Positions 16,932-25,323 of a stretch of DNA of 64,000 nt are shown piece by piece. Position 1 is the first letter of the stretch, and each line of letters starts with the position of its first letter. Below the pieces are notes generated by a model. The model made no database searches and was not told where the DNA came from. It was given only the letters and a program-made list of their open reading frames with translations. The translations under genes were made by a program, and so were the position numbers. This DNA comes from Petropleomorpha daqingensis (GTDB lineage Bacteria; Actinomycetota; Actinomycetes; Mycobacteriales; Geodermatophilaceae). The stretch lies in assembly GCF_013408985.1 (NCBI RefSeq), contig NZ_JACBZT010000001.1:1612001-1676000 (forward strand), written 5' to 3'.

Positions 16932-16958
16932 GCGGGTTGCCGAGATTGCTGTCCGGTC

Positions 16959-16975
16959 CCGTCCGGAAAGGACGG
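16959..16975 (-). terminator. Short hairpin after the receptor-tailed mini gene
   Basis: CCGTCC (16959-16964) pairs with GGACGG (16970-16975) around a 5-nt loop, just past the stop of the gene ending at 16982. A second 6-bp hairpin is at 16921-16936. Confidence 0.4.
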
Positions 16976-16981
16976 AAATGA

Positions 16982-17416
16982 TCAATAGCGGAACGAACCG
17001 ACCAGCACGTTCAGCTCCAGCGCCATTCGGGCGAGCTGCTCGTCGACGCCGGCGATCGGTTCGGGCCGCAGCCGCCGATGGCGACCGCGGGGCGCGGCCC
17101 GGCCTCCCGGCCGAGGTGCCGGACGGCGCCCGTGCCGGTGCGCGCTGCTGCGCCGGCCGACCGGCCGGACGCGGTGCCGGGACCGCCGGGTCGCGGCCGG
17201 CTCGCTCGTCGCGAGCAGCACCAGCGGGCTCGTCTGCTTCGAGACGCTCGTGCTCAGCTCGGGGGTCGCACCGGGCGCCGCAGCCGTGCCGGCGGCAACG
17301 GCACCGGTCGTCCCGTGGTCGCGAGGCGGCTGCCCCGGCCCGACGACTCCGACGGCGAGCAGCAGAGCGCACACCGCGACGAACGCGAGGAGAAGTGCGC
17401 GGCGTGCAAGAGCCAT
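16982..17416 (-). CDS. Small membrane protein with chemoreceptor-like C-terminal tail
   Basis: 144 aa. An N-terminal hydrophobic segment (about 5-27, ALLLAFVAVCALLLAVGVV) is followed by a Pro/Ala/Arg-rich, probably disordered stretch (30-120). The final ~21 residues, VDEQLARMALELNVLVGSFRY, closely track the last residues of the six neighbouring receptors (for example [20 protein letters not shown]). No HAMP or signalling hairpin is present. Either it is a degraded receptor keeping only its first membrane helix and tail, or a genuine small protein that uses the tail for docking or receptor packing. The matching tail is seen directly; both roles are inference. It lies between the unrecognised gene and cheB, with GTCGAC repeats upstream. 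Confidence 0.6.
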   Translation of the reverse strand: MALARRALLLAFVAVCALLLAVGVVGPGQPPRDHGTTGAVAAGTAAAPGATPELSTSVSKQTSPLVLLATSEPAATRRSRHRVRPVGRRSSAHRHGRRPAPRPGGRAAPRGRHRRLRPEPIAGVDEQLARMALELNVLVGSFRY

Positions 17417-17514
17417 GGTGGTGTGTCCATCCGGTCCTGAGCCCTCTCGCCACGGCTGCGAACGGTGGGGCTACTGGTTCGTGTGGGACCAGAGTGAACT
17501 GGACGGAGGAGCTC

Positions 17515-17553
17515 CCGGGCGGCGCGAAACGCCGCGCCCGGCACAATTTTTTT
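17515..17553 (+). terminator. Intrinsic terminator with T7 tract on the + strand (antisense to che genes)
   Basis: CCGGGC-GGCG (17515-17524) pairs with CGCC-GCCCGG (17530-17541) with a 2-nt bulge, followed five bases later by seven Ts (17547-17553). A T tract is unusual in this GC-rich DNA. No plus-strand gene ends here, so it would stop an antisense or small RNA. Read the other way, it is an A7 tract upstream of the mini membrane protein gene. Confidence 0.45.
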
Positions 17554-17587
17554 CGCCGTGTCGCGCCATTCTTTGAATTGTCGGAAT

Positions 17588-17622
17588 GTCGACACGGAAA
17601 CGGCGTCGACCGAATTGTCGAC
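17588..17622 (-). promoter_or_regulatory. Cluster of three GTCGAC sites upstream of the mini membrane protein
   Basis: GTCGAC occurs at 17588-17593, 17605-17610 and 17617-17622, the last as TTGTCGAC. The element TTGTCGAC (minus-strand GTCGACAA) recurs in the spacers before most receptor genes. The rest of the 233-bp gap 17417-17649 holds the T7 hairpin and no supported ORF. Confidence 0.4.
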
Positions 17623-17649
17623 TTGGCGGCCGCGGTCGGCCGCCGACCC

Positions 17650-18549
17650 TCAGGAGGCGGGGCGGACGCGCAGCCAGGGGGCGCGCAGGACCTCGAGCGA
17701 CGCCTCGTCCAGCAGGTCGGCCATCACGACCGCCTGCACGCAGCCGGCCACGGCGTTCCAGACGCCGTGCGCACCGTCGCGGGCGTCGAAGCCGCCGTCG
17801 AGGAACGCCCGGACGGCGTGCAGCTGCGCGGCGGCGAGCGTGCGCGTGCGCCCGGAGACGTGCGCGGCCCAGCAGGCGTCGTGCATCGCCGAGGCCCACG
17901 GCCGGTGCTCGGCGCGGCCGTCGTCCGTGGCCGCCCGCCAGCGACCGCGACCGGCGCCGTCCTGGGCGGCGATCGAGGAGAGGAGCTCGGCGAGCTCGTC
18001 GGTGGTGGCGCCGAGGTCGGGCAGCCCGCCCCACGCGACCGCGGCGCGGTGGTAGGCGGCGGTGAGCTCGCGGTGCACCAGCGGGGGCAGCACCTCGGCC
18101 GCCCAGAAGCCGATGGCGGCGTCGGCGAGGACGTCGGCGGCCTCGGCCCGGACGTCCTCGTCCACGAGTGCCGCCTGGCCGTGCTCGGGGCCCAGCACGT
18201 CCTCGCGCAGCAGCCGCTCGAGGGTGGGGGCGTTGCCGATCATCCCGCGCTCGAGCTGGGTGACCAGGACGGCGGTGCGGTCCTCGCCGTTCGCGGCCGC
18301 GGCGCGCTCGGGGACCCCGCTGACGTGCGGGACCCCGGAGGCCAGCTCGCGGGCCCGGCGGGAGCGGACGGCCAGCACGCCGCGCTGCTCCGCCGTCGCC
18401 TCCCGGCCGGGGTGGGCGGCGGCGAGCCGGTCGAGGGTGGTCGTGTCCGCGTTCAGGCCGGTGAGCAGCACCTCGGCGACGGCACGACCGGCGGGCAGGC
18501 GCACCAGGTCGAATCCGAGCGTCGCGGCACTGACCAGCGAATAGGGCAC
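17650..18549 (-). CDS. Unrecognised protein within the che locus
   Basis: 299 aa, Ala-rich and mostly helical, with no membrane segment, signal peptide or motif that I recognise. A Trp-containing middle (FWAAEVLPPLVHRELTAAYHRAAVAWGG, about 150-180) and a C-terminal helix pair stand out. GTG start with AGGAGG 7 nt ahead, so it is well expressed if transcribed. It lies 151 bp after cheW and 233 bp before the receptor-tailed mini protein, all on one strand. The position suggests an accessory chemotaxis role, but nothing in the sequence shows it. Confidence 0.7.
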   Translation of the reverse strand: MPYSLVSAATLGFDLVRLPAGRAVAEVLLTGLNADTTTLDRLAAAHPGREATAEQRGVLAVRSRRARELASGVPHVSGVPERAAAANGEDRTAVLVTQLERGMIGNAPTLERLLREDVLGPEHGQAALVDEDVRAEAADVLADAAIGFWAAEVLPPLVHRELTAAYHRAAVAWGGLPDLGATTDELAELLSSIAAQDGAGRGRWRAATDDGRAEHRPWASAMHDACWAAHVSGRTRTLAAAQLHAVRAFLDGGFDARDGAHGVWNAVAGCVQAVVMADLLDEASLEVLRAPWLRVRPAS

Positions 18550-18614
18550 GACGACGCCTCCTGCGCTCCCGGGAAGTGGGTTCGCACAGCTTGACGGCAG
18601 TCGGCCGGAAACGC

Positions 18615-18690
18615 CACGCGGCCGTCACCCGATAGCCGGAGATCCGGTGGGGAACGGCCGCGTGTCCGGCTGCTTCTGGTAAGGAGCCGG
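18615..18690 (-). other. Structured spacer between cheW and the unrecognised gene
   Basis: Perfect 11-bp arms (18615-18625 CACGCGGCCGT and 18654-18664) enclose a 28-nt loop, next to a CCGGCT/AGCCGG hairpin (18666-18671, 18685-18690). The hairpin nearer cheW fits a terminator or attenuator. The larger one could be a leader structure of the downstream gene. I could not match it to a known riboswitch. Confidence 0.45.
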
Positions 18691-18700
18691 TCACTCAAGG

Positions 18701-19153
18701 TTATGCAGAGACGGCCTTCTGGACGTCCAGCGCCAGCAGCAGCTGACCGGACAGCTTGTAAGCGCCCCGGATCAGCTCGCGGGCCTTGCCGTCCAAGGTG
18801 TCCGGCGGCGTCTCGAAGTCGGTGGCGTCGACGTCCACCACGTCGGCGATCGAGTCGACCAGCAGGCTGACGGCCTCGCCGTGCAGCCGGACGACGATGA
18901 CGACGGCGTCGGTGCCCTCGGGCCGGGGCTTGCGGCCCAGCCGCTCGCGCAGCTCGATCGCGGTCACGACCTGGCCACGCAGGTTGATCAGGCCGGCCAC
19001 GGCGGTCGGCGCGAGCGGCACCCGGGTGAGCTTCTGGCTGCGCAGCACCTCCTGCACGTGCTCGACCTCGACGCCGTACAGGTCGCCGTCCAGCCAGAAG
19101 GTGGCCAGCTGGCCGCCGGTGGCGGGGGCCTTCAGATCGGCGGTTGCGGACAC
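18701..19153 (-). CDS. cheW: Chemotaxis adaptor CheW
   Basis: 150 aa, a single CheW domain that couples CheA to the receptors. Typical strands are visible: TFWLDGDLYGVEVEHVQEVL (about 18-37), RVPLAPTAVAGLINLRGQVV (44-63, with the conserved NLRG turn) and VSLLVDSIADVVDVD near residue 95. The GTG start is 3 bp after the cheA stop, so expression is coupled to cheA. It is the only free-standing cheW in the window. Confidence 0.94.
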   Translation of the reverse strand: MSATADLKAPATGGQLATFWLDGDLYGVEVEHVQEVLRSQKLTRVPLAPTAVAGLINLRGQVVTAIELRERLGRKPRPEGTDAVVIVVRLHGEAVSLLVDSIADVVDVDATDFETPPDTLDGKARELIRGAYKLSGQLLLALDVQKAVSA

Positions 19154-19156
19154 GGG

Positions 19157-21592
19157 TCAGACCTCCAGCAGGGGAGCCGCGACGGCGTCGGTCGTCGGCA
19201 GGGCGTTGAGGGGGACGTCGTAGAAGGCCGGGTCGGCGGCCAGGATCGCGGCCCGGACGTCGAGCAGCTCGGTCACCTTGTCGCCGAGGACGGCGGAGCC
19301 GAGCAGGCCCATGTCGTCGATGTCGCTGCGCACGGCCGTCTCGCCGTCCACGATGTCGAGGATCTCCTCCACGACGATGGCCACGCTGCGGCCGTGGTCG
19401 GAGTAGACGATGACCTCGAGCACCTCGCGGTCGGTCTCGCCGTAGGCGCCCAGGTGCCGGTCGAGCCGGACCATGGGCAGGATCGCGCCGCGGTACTGCA
19501 CGACCTCGCGGTTGCCGACCCGCTCGACGGCCTCGGTGCGCACCTGCTCGAGGCGGGTGACCGTGTCGAGCGGGATCGCCACGCGGCGACCGCCACCGAT
19601 CGCGGCCAGCAGCATCCGCTGGCGGTCGCGGTCGCTGGAGGCGAGGGCAGCCGCGGCGGCCTCCCGCGACTCCTGGCGCTCGGTGGTCTCGGTGCGCAGC
19701 GCGCGCCGGGAGAGCGCCTGGACGTCGAGGATCAGCGCGATCGCGCCGTCGCCGAGCACCGTGGCGCCGGAGTACAGCCCGATCGACTTCAGCTGGCCGC
19801 CGAGCGCCTTGACCACGATCTCCTCGGTGTTGAGGACGCGGTCGACGACCAGGCCGAAACGCCGGCCCTCCGAACGCAGCACGGCGATGACGAGGTGCCC
19901 GTCGTGCCGGTCGCTGGGCAGGTCGAGGACGTCGGTGAGCCGGACCAGCGGGAGCAGCTCGCCGCGCAGGCGGTAGACCGGCGCGCCGCCGACCTCCTCG
20001 ACCGCGGTCGCGGCCTTCTCGGCGTCGAGGGCCACCAGCTCCTGGAGGCTGATCTGCGGGATGGCGTAGCGGTCACCGGAGCACTCGACGGTCAGCGCCG
20101 GGACGATCGCCAGCGTCAGCGGGATCCGCAGCCGCATGACCGTGCCCTCGCCGGGCTGCGACTCGACCTCGATGGTGCCGCCGATGGACTCGATGTTGGT
20201 CTTGACCACGTCCATGCCGACACCGCGGCCGGAGACGTTGGTGACCGCCGCGGCCGTGGAGAAGCCGGGCAGGAAGATCAGCTGCAGGAGGTCCTGCGGG
20301 CCCATCCGGTTGAGCGCGTCGGCGGAGATGAGGCCGCGCTCGACGGCCTTGGCGCCGATCTTGGCCGAGTCGATGCCGGCGCCGTCGTCGGCGACCTCCA
20401 CGACGACCTGCCCGCTCTCGTGCCGGGCGCGGAGGGTGAGCACGCCCTCGGCGGGCTTGCCCTTGGCCTTGCGGACGTCGGAGGCCTCGATGCCGTGGTC
20501 GACGGAGTTGCGGACCAGGTGGGTCAGCGGGTCCTTGACCGCCTCGAGGAGGGTCTTGTCGAGCTCGGTGTCCCGGCCCTCCATCTCCAGGCGGATGGTC
20601 TTCTTCAGCTGCAGGCCGAGGTCGCGGACGACGCGCGGCAGCTTCGACCAGATGTGGTCGATCGGCTGCATGCGCGTCTTCATGACGCCCTCCTGCAGCT
20701 CGCTGGCGATGAGGTTGAGCCGCTGGGAGGCGCGCAGCAGATCGGTGTCGTTCGTCCGGCCGACGTACTGGACGATCTGGTTGCGGGTGAGGACCAGCTC
20801 ACCGACGAGCAGCATCAGCTCGTCGAGCAGGTCGACGTCCACGCGGATGGTGCTGTCGGCGACGCCGCGGCGGGCCTCCTGCTGGGGGTGCTCCTCGTCG
20901 TCGGCGGCCGGGCGCGGCTGGGGCACGGTGGCCTCGGGCAGCGGCGTCTCGACGGCCGGCGCGAGCGGGGACCCGGTCACAGGGACCTCCGGCGCGACGT
21001 CCTCGACGTCGGCGATCGGCGCGGCGGCCGGCGCCTTCGTCGCCGCGGCGCGGGCGGGCGCGGCCTTCTTGGCGGGCGCGGCCTTCCTCGCGGGGGCGGC
21101 CTTCGCGGCCGGGGCCTTGGCGGCCGTGCTCTTCGCGGCGGTCTTGCGGACGCGGGTCGCGGCCGGCTTCGCGGCGGGCTCGGCGGCCGGCGCCTCGGCG
21201 GCAGCGCCGTCCTCCATCGCGCCGGTGATGGCCGCGACGACGGCGGACACGTCGACCGTCCCCTCGCCACCGGTGGACTCGATCGAGGTGAGCAGCGAGC
21301 GCACGGTGTCGACCATCTGCAGCAGCACGCTGGTGCGCGTGGGCGTCAGGGCGAGCTCGCCGTCCCGCAGCCGGGAGAGCATGTTCTCGCCGACGTGGGT
21401 GACCTCTTCGAGCCGGTTGAACGCCAGGAAGCCGCTCGTGCCCTTGATCGTGTGGATCGTGCGGAAGATGCTGGACAGCCGCTCGCGCGAGTTCGGCTCC
21501 TGCTCCAGGGCGACGAGGTCCGTGTCCAGCTGGTCGAGGTTCTCATGACTCTCGACCAAGAACTCCTCGACGATGTCGTCCAGACCGTCCAC
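19157..21592 (-). CDS. cheA: Chemotaxis histidine kinase CheA with two CheW-like domains
   Basis: 811 aa. P1 HPt domain at ~1-105 with phospho-His47 in RTIHTIKGTSGF. A long Ala/Lys/Pro-rich linker spans ~115-235 and no clear P2 is visible. P3 dimerisation is at ~240-310. P4 ATPase at ~320-490 has the N box HLVRNSVDHGIE, G1 DDGAGID and G2 GRGVGMDVVK. Then come two P5/CheW-type domains, ~495-630 (VPALTVECSGDRYAIP...) and ~650-790 (MLLAAIGGGRRVAIPL...), where most CheA proteins have one. It autophosphorylates under receptor control and passes phosphate to CheY and CheB. GTG start, with a canonical sigma28 -10 54-61 bp upstream. Confidence 0.95.
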   Translation of the reverse strand: MDGLDDIVEEFLVESHENLDQLDTDLVALEQEPNSRERLSSIFRTIHTIKGTSGFLAFNRLEEVTHVGENMLSRLRDGELALTPTRTSVLLQMVDTVRSLLTSIESTGGEGTVDVSAVVAAITGAMEDGAAAEAPAAEPAAKPAATRVRKTAAKSTAAKAPAAKAAPARKAAPAKKAAPARAAATKAPAAAPIADVEDVAPEVPVTGSPLAPAVETPLPEATVPQPRPAADDEEHPQQEARRGVADSTIRVDVDLLDELMLLVGELVLTRNQIVQYVGRTNDTDLLRASQRLNLIASELQEGVMKTRMQPIDHIWSKLPRVVRDLGLQLKKTIRLEMEGRDTELDKTLLEAVKDPLTHLVRNSVDHGIEASDVRKAKGKPAEGVLTLRARHESGQVVVEVADDGAGIDSAKIGAKAVERGLISADALNRMGPQDLLQLIFLPGFSTAAAVTNVSGRGVGMDVVKTNIESIGGTIEVESQPGEGTVMRLRIPLTLAIVPALTVECSGDRYAIPQISLQELVALDAEKAATAVEEVGGAPVYRLRGELLPLVRLTDVLDLPSDRHDGHLVIAVLRSEGRRFGLVVDRVLNTEEIVVKALGGQLKSIGLYSGATVLGDGAIALILDVQALSRRALRTETTERQESREAAAAALASSDRDRQRMLLAAIGGGRRVAIPLDTVTRLEQVRTEAVERVGNREVVQYRGAILPMVRLDRHLGAYGETDREVLEVIVYSDHGRSVAIVVEEILDIVDGETAVRSDIDDMGLLGSAVLGDKVTELLDVRAAILAADPAFYDVPLNALPTTDAVAAPLLEV

Positions 21593-21645
21593 TGTTGCTC
21601 TCTTCTCTCATGCCGCCGGCAGGCGGGCAGCGTGCTCCGGGTCTG

Positions 21646-21672
21646 TTATCGGCGGAGTCGGCGGCGACGTGA
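21646..21672 (-). promoter_or_regulatory. Sigma28 (FliA/WhiG-type) promoter of cheA
   Basis: On the minus strand: TCAC (21672-21669), 15 bp, then a perfect GCCGATAA (21653-21646), 54 bp before the cheA GTG. It matches the flagellar/WhiG sigma consensus TAAA-N15-GCCGATAA except at -35 positions 2 and 4. Confidence 0.72.
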
Positions 21673-21690
21673 CGCGAACCGCCGGGCTTT

Positions 21691-21721
21691 CCGGCCGGGC
21701 GGGTCTCGCCCGCCCGGCCGG
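21691..21721 (-). terminator. 13-bp hairpin between receptor 1 and cheA
   Basis: CCGGCCGGGCGGG (21691-21703) and its exact complement (21709-21721) flank TCTCG. It starts 4 bp after the receptor stop, which separates receptor transcription from cheA. Confidence 0.7.
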
Positions 21722-21725
21722 GCCG

Positions 21726-23348
21726 TCAGTAGGTGAAGGTCGCGACCGTCGTCCGCAGGTCGGCGGCCATGCGGGACAGCTCGTCGACGGCGGTGCGCGT
21801 CTGGGTGAGCGCCTGCGTGGTCGACTCGGCCGCGGTGGAGACGCCGGTGATGTTGCCGGCGATCTCCGTGGTGCCCCCGGCCGCCTCGGTGACCGACCGC
21901 GACATCTCGTTCGTGGTGGCCGTCTGCTCCTCGACCGCCGAGGCGATCGTGGTCTGGCGGTCGGAGATCTGGGCGACGATGGCGCTGATCTCCTCGATCG
22001 CCGTCACCGCGGCGCCGGTGTCGGCCTGAATGGCCTCGACGCGGCGGGCGATGTCCTCGGTGGCCTTGGCCGTCTCCTGCGCCAGCTCCTTGACCTCGTT
22101 GGCCACGACGGCGAAGCCCTTCCCGGCCTCCCCGGCCCGCGCGGCCTCGATCGTCGCGTTCAGCGCCAGCAGGTTCGTCTGCTCCGCGATGCTCGTGATC
22201 ACCTTCACCACGTTGCCGATCTCGGCCGAGGAGTCCCCGAGCTTCGCCACCGTCGCGGTCGTGGTCTCGGCGGCGCTGACCGCGCGGGCCGCCACCTCCG
22301 ACGCCTCGGCCGCGTTCGACGCGATCTCCCGGATCGAGGCGCCCATCTGCTCGGCACCCGCGGCCACGGTCTGCACGTTCCGGCTGACCTCCTCCGCTGC
22401 AGCCGACACGACGCCGGACTGCGCGCTGGTCTCCTCCGCCGACGCGGAGATCTGCGCGGACGACGCCGACAGCTCCTCGGAGGAGGCGGCGACGGCGTCG
22501 GCCGAGCCGGCGACCGAGGCCATCAGGCCGCGCAGGTTGGCGATGGCCGTGTCGAGCGCCGCACCCATCCGGCCGAGCTCGTCCCGGGTGGTCAGGCCGG
22601 CGGTGCGGGTCAGGTCGCCGTCGGCGAGGGCCTCGGCGACGTCATGGACCCGCCCGACGCCTCGCGCCAGGGCCCGGGCGACGAGGAAGCCGATCAGCAG
22701 GCCGAGCGCGGCGCCGACGACCAGGACGACGATCACCAGCGTCCGCTGCGAGACGAAGTCCTCGTGGGCCTGCGTGGCGGCGGCCTGGGCGGACGTGTCC
22801 TCGCCGGCGGCCAGCTTGCCGAGCAGGTCCTCCACCTGCTGGGCGATCGGGCTGACCTGCGCCTTGTTGACGGCGTAGAAGCCGGCGTAGTCGTTGGCCA
22901 CGCCGAGGGGACCCAGGACGGTCGTGGCCTTGTCCACGTACTCGTCGAACGCCGTGACGGCCTGGTCCAGCAGCGCCCGCTGCGCCGCGGTCGGCCCGGC
23001 GGCGAGATAGGCGTCGGCCGCGTCGTGGAAGGCGGCCTTCGCGTCGGCGATGCCGTCGAGGACCTTCGCCGCGTCGGCCGGGTCGGGCGTGATGACGACG
23101 TCCCGGATGTCCTTCCGGACCGTGTAGACGCTGACGATCATCTCGTCGGCCGCCTTGGTACCGGCGAGGTTGCCGGAGTACAGCTCCTGCGTCCGGCCGG
23201 CGGCGGTGCTCAGGGCGGACAGCCCCAGGACGCCGATGGCCACGGCGACGACCACCGCGACGGCGACCGCCGTCAGGACCTTGGTGCGGACACCTCGGTC
23301 GCCCCAGAGGGCGGAACGGGCCGACCGGCCGGTCTCGTGCTGAGTCAT
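21726..23348 (-). CDS. Methyl-accepting chemotaxis protein 1
   Basis: 540 aa. TM1 is at about 22-46. A helical four-helix-bundle-type sensor region (47-200) follows, then TM2 (about 201-228), HAMP (about 228-280, [22 protein letters not shown]) and the cytoplasmic signalling hairpin (about 285-540). The tip contains [19 protein letters not shown] and [20 protein letters not shown]. It relays an unknown ligand signal to CheA/CheW. It ends in TTVATFTY with no NWETF tether. The receptor nearest cheA, 79 bp after receptor 2, with no promoter motif of its own seen, so possibly co-transcribed with receptor 2. Confidence 0.93.
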   Translation of the reverse strand: MTQHETGRSARSALWGDRGVRTKVLTAVAVAVVVAVAIGVLGLSALSTAAGRTQELYSGNLAGTKAADEMIVSVYTVRKDIRDVVITPDPADAAKVLDGIADAKAAFHDAADAYLAAGPTAAQRALLDQAVTAFDEYVDKATTVLGPLGVANDYAGFYAVNKAQVSPIAQQVEDLLGKLAAGEDTSAQAAATQAHEDFVSQRTLVIVVLVVGAALGLLIGFLVARALARGVGRVHDVAEALADGDLTRTAGLTTRDELGRMGAALDTAIANLRGLMASVAGSADAVAASSEELSASSAQISASAEETSAQSGVVSAAAEEVSRNVQTVAAGAEQMGASIREIASNAAEASEVAARAVSAAETTTATVAKLGDSSAEIGNVVKVITSIAEQTNLLALNATIEAARAGEAGKGFAVVANEVKELAQETAKATEDIARRVEAIQADTGAAVTAIEEISAIVAQISDRQTTIASAVEEQTATTNEMSRSVTEAAGGTTEIAGNITGVSTAAESTTQALTQTRTAVDELSRMAADLRTTVATFTY

Positions 23349-23391
23349 GCTCTGTCTCCTGTGGGGGATGCGTGATGAGGGCGCGCGCCAC

Positions 23392-23413
23392 CCGCGGTCC
23401 CCGTTGACCGCGG
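23392..23413 (-). terminator. 8-bp hairpin between receptors 2 and 1
   Basis: CCGCGGTC (23392-23399) and GACCGCGG (23406-23413) around a 6-nt loop, 14 bp past the receptor 2 stop. It is weak enough that partial read-through into receptor 1 is plausible. Confidence 0.45.
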
Positions 23414-23427
23414 TCGGCGTCGGGTGA

Positions 23428-25065
23428 TCAGTAGGTGAAGCTGCCGACGGTGGTGCGCAGCTCGGCGGCCATGCGGGAGAGGTCGTCGACGGCCACGCGC
23501 GTCTGGGTCAGCGCCTGGGTCGTCGACTCGGCCGCACCGGAGACCCCGGTGATGTTGCGGGCGATCTCGGTGGTGCCCCCGGCGGCCTCGGTGACCGAGC
23601 GGGACATCTCCTGGGTCGTGGCGGTCTGCTCCTCCACCGCGCTGGCGATGGTGGTCTGCCGGTCGGCGATCTGCCCGACGATGGTCGAGATCTCCTCGAT
23701 GGCCGAGACGGCAGCACCGGTGTCGCCCTGGATCGCCTGCACCCGGCGGGCGATGTCCTCCGTCGCCTTGGCCGTCTCCTGGGCCAGCTCCTTGACTTCG
23801 TTCGCGACGACGGCGAAGCCCTTGCCGGCCTCGCCGGCGCGGGCCGCCTCGATCGTGGCGTTGAGCGCCAGCAGGTTCGTCTGCTCGGCGATCGAGGTGA
23901 TCACCTTGACGACGGCGCCGATCTCGGCGGACGACTCACCGAGCTTGTTGACGGTGGCCGTCGTGGTCTCCGCAGCGGTCACCGCGCGGGAGGCGACCTC
24001 GGAGGCCTCGGCGGCGTTGGCGGCGATCTCCCGGATGCTCGCGCCCATCTGCTCGGCACCGGCCGCCACGGTCTGCACGCTCTGCGAGACCTCCTCGGCC
24101 GCCGACGACACCACGCCGGACTGGGTCGAGGTCTCCTCCGCCGAGGCCGCGATCTGCGCCGACGACGCCGACAGCTCCTCCGACGACGCCGCCACGGCGT
24201 CCGCCGAGGTCGCCAGGGTGGCGACCAGGCCGCGCAGGTTGCCGACGGCGGTGTCCAGGGCCTGCCCCATCCGGCCCAGCTCGTCGCGGTCGGTGACCCC
24301 GCTGACCTTTGTCAGGTCGCCGCTCGCCAGCGCCTCGGCGACGGTCTGCACGCGGCGGCTGGTCCGGGCCAGCTTGGCGGCGACGAGCCAGCCCAACCCG
24401 AGGGACAGCAGCACGCCGGCCACCATCACCGAGATCGAGATCGCCCGCTGCGTCGTGTAGTCGGCCTCGATGGCGGCCGCCGCCTGGGCGGCCGCCTTCT
24501 CCTCGCTGTCGCGCAGCTCGTCGATGTCGGCGGTGAGGGTCTTCAGGATCGGCGCGCCCTGGGCATCGTTGGTCGCGATCCAGCCGTCGACGTCGCCGGA
24601 CCGGGCCAGCGGCGCCAGGACGTTCTTCTGGAAGGCCACGTACTGGTCCATCGCGTCGACGACCTCGTCGACGCAGTCCTTCTGCGCCGTGGTCATCTCA
24701 CCCGCGGTGTACGTGGCGACCGCGGCGTCGAACTCCGTCCGGAGCCCGTCGACGTCGGCCAGGTTGGCCTCGACGTCCTGCAGGTCCGAGGCGAGCACGG
24801 TGTCGCGGGTGTTGACCCGCATGTCGCTGAGCAGCGTGTCCATCTCCGTCGCCGAGACCGCACCGATGAGGTTGCTCTCGTAGAGGGCCTGCGCGGAGAC
24901 GGCGGCGTCGTCGAGCGAGACGAGTCCCATGAAGCCGATCACGCCGGCGACGGCCGCCGAGACGGTGACGGTGGCGAGCACCTTGGTCTTGACCGACCGG
25001 TCGCCCCAGAGGGCTCGCGACGGCCTCGCTGTTCCGGTCCCGGCGTCGATCATCGATTCGGACAA
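23428..25065 (-). CDS. Methyl-accepting chemotaxis protein 2
   Basis: 545 aa. TM1 at about 27-50, periplasmic helical region 51-208, TM2 at about 210-232, HAMP with [22 protein letters not shown], then the signalling hairpin. Its C-terminal half is nearly identical to receptor 1, while the sensor region differs, so the ligands should differ. A single Cys lies in the sensor region ([11 protein letters not shown], about residue 132). It ends TTVGSFTY. Two candidate promoters lie in the 258-bp upstream gap. Confidence 0.93.
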   Translation of the reverse strand: MSESMIDAGTGTARPSRALWGDRSVKTKVLATVTVSAAVAGVIGFMGLVSLDDAAVSAQALYESNLIGAVSATEMDTLLSDMRVNTRDTVLASDLQDVEANLADVDGLRTEFDAAVATYTAGEMTTAQKDCVDEVVDAMDQYVAFQKNVLAPLARSGDVDGWIATNDAQGAPILKTLTADIDELRDSEEKAAAQAAAAIEADYTTQRAISISVMVAGVLLSLGLGWLVAAKLARTSRRVQTVAEALASGDLTKVSGVTDRDELGRMGQALDTAVGNLRGLVATLATSADAVAASSEELSASSAQIAASAEETSTQSGVVSSAAEEVSQSVQTVAAGAEQMGASIREIAANAAEASEVASRAVTAAETTTATVNKLGESSAEIGAVVKVITSIAEQTNLLALNATIEAARAGEAGKGFAVVANEVKELAQETAKATEDIARRVQAIQGDTGAAVSAIEEISTIVGQIADRQTTIASAVEEQTATTQEMSRSVTEAAGGTTEIARNITGVSGAAESTTQALTQTRVAVDDLSRMAAELRTTVGSFTY

Positions 25066-25185
25066 GGCGCTTCTCCTCGGACGGCCGCCGCGGCGGATCT
25101 GGTGTTTCTCGCGGACGGACCGTCATTGGCACGAAGCGAGTGACCGGGCCGGATGTAGTCACCCCAACCCCGTGTGCGCAGCGAG

Positions 25186-25215
25186 GTTAAGCGTCGTTCC
25201 AGGGATTGTTGACAA
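25186..25215 (-). promoter_or_regulatory. Candidate sigma70-type promoter for receptor 2
   Basis: Minus strand: TTGTCA (25215-25210), 18 bp, CTTAAC (25191-25186). This would give a leader of roughly 110 nt before the ATG at 25065. Confidence 0.35.
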
Positions 25216-25260
25216 AGTTGAGCGGCGCGTCGCGGCACGCAATTCGGCGGTGCACGAGAA

Positions 25261-25297
25261 ATGTCGGCGACCGCCTTTCCCGAGTCGACGGGTCGAC
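25261..25297 (-). promoter_or_regulatory. GTCGAC pair and sigma28-like block upstream of receptor 2
   Basis: Two GTCGAC sites (25284-25289, 25292-25297). On the minus strand TCGA (25288-25285), 16 bp, GCCGACAT (25268-25261): the same layout as before receptors 4 and 5. The rest of the gap 25066-25323 holds the promoter above and no supported ORF. Confidence 0.4.
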
Positions 25298-25323
25298 AAT
25301 TCTCCGCCGCGACCGGACGACCC

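Noticed and set aside
18600-18700. Cyclic-di-GMP (GEMM-type) riboswitch in the cheW spacer
   Set aside because: The stems are strong, but I could not find the conserved aptamer core nucleotides. It is left as an unassigned structured spacer.
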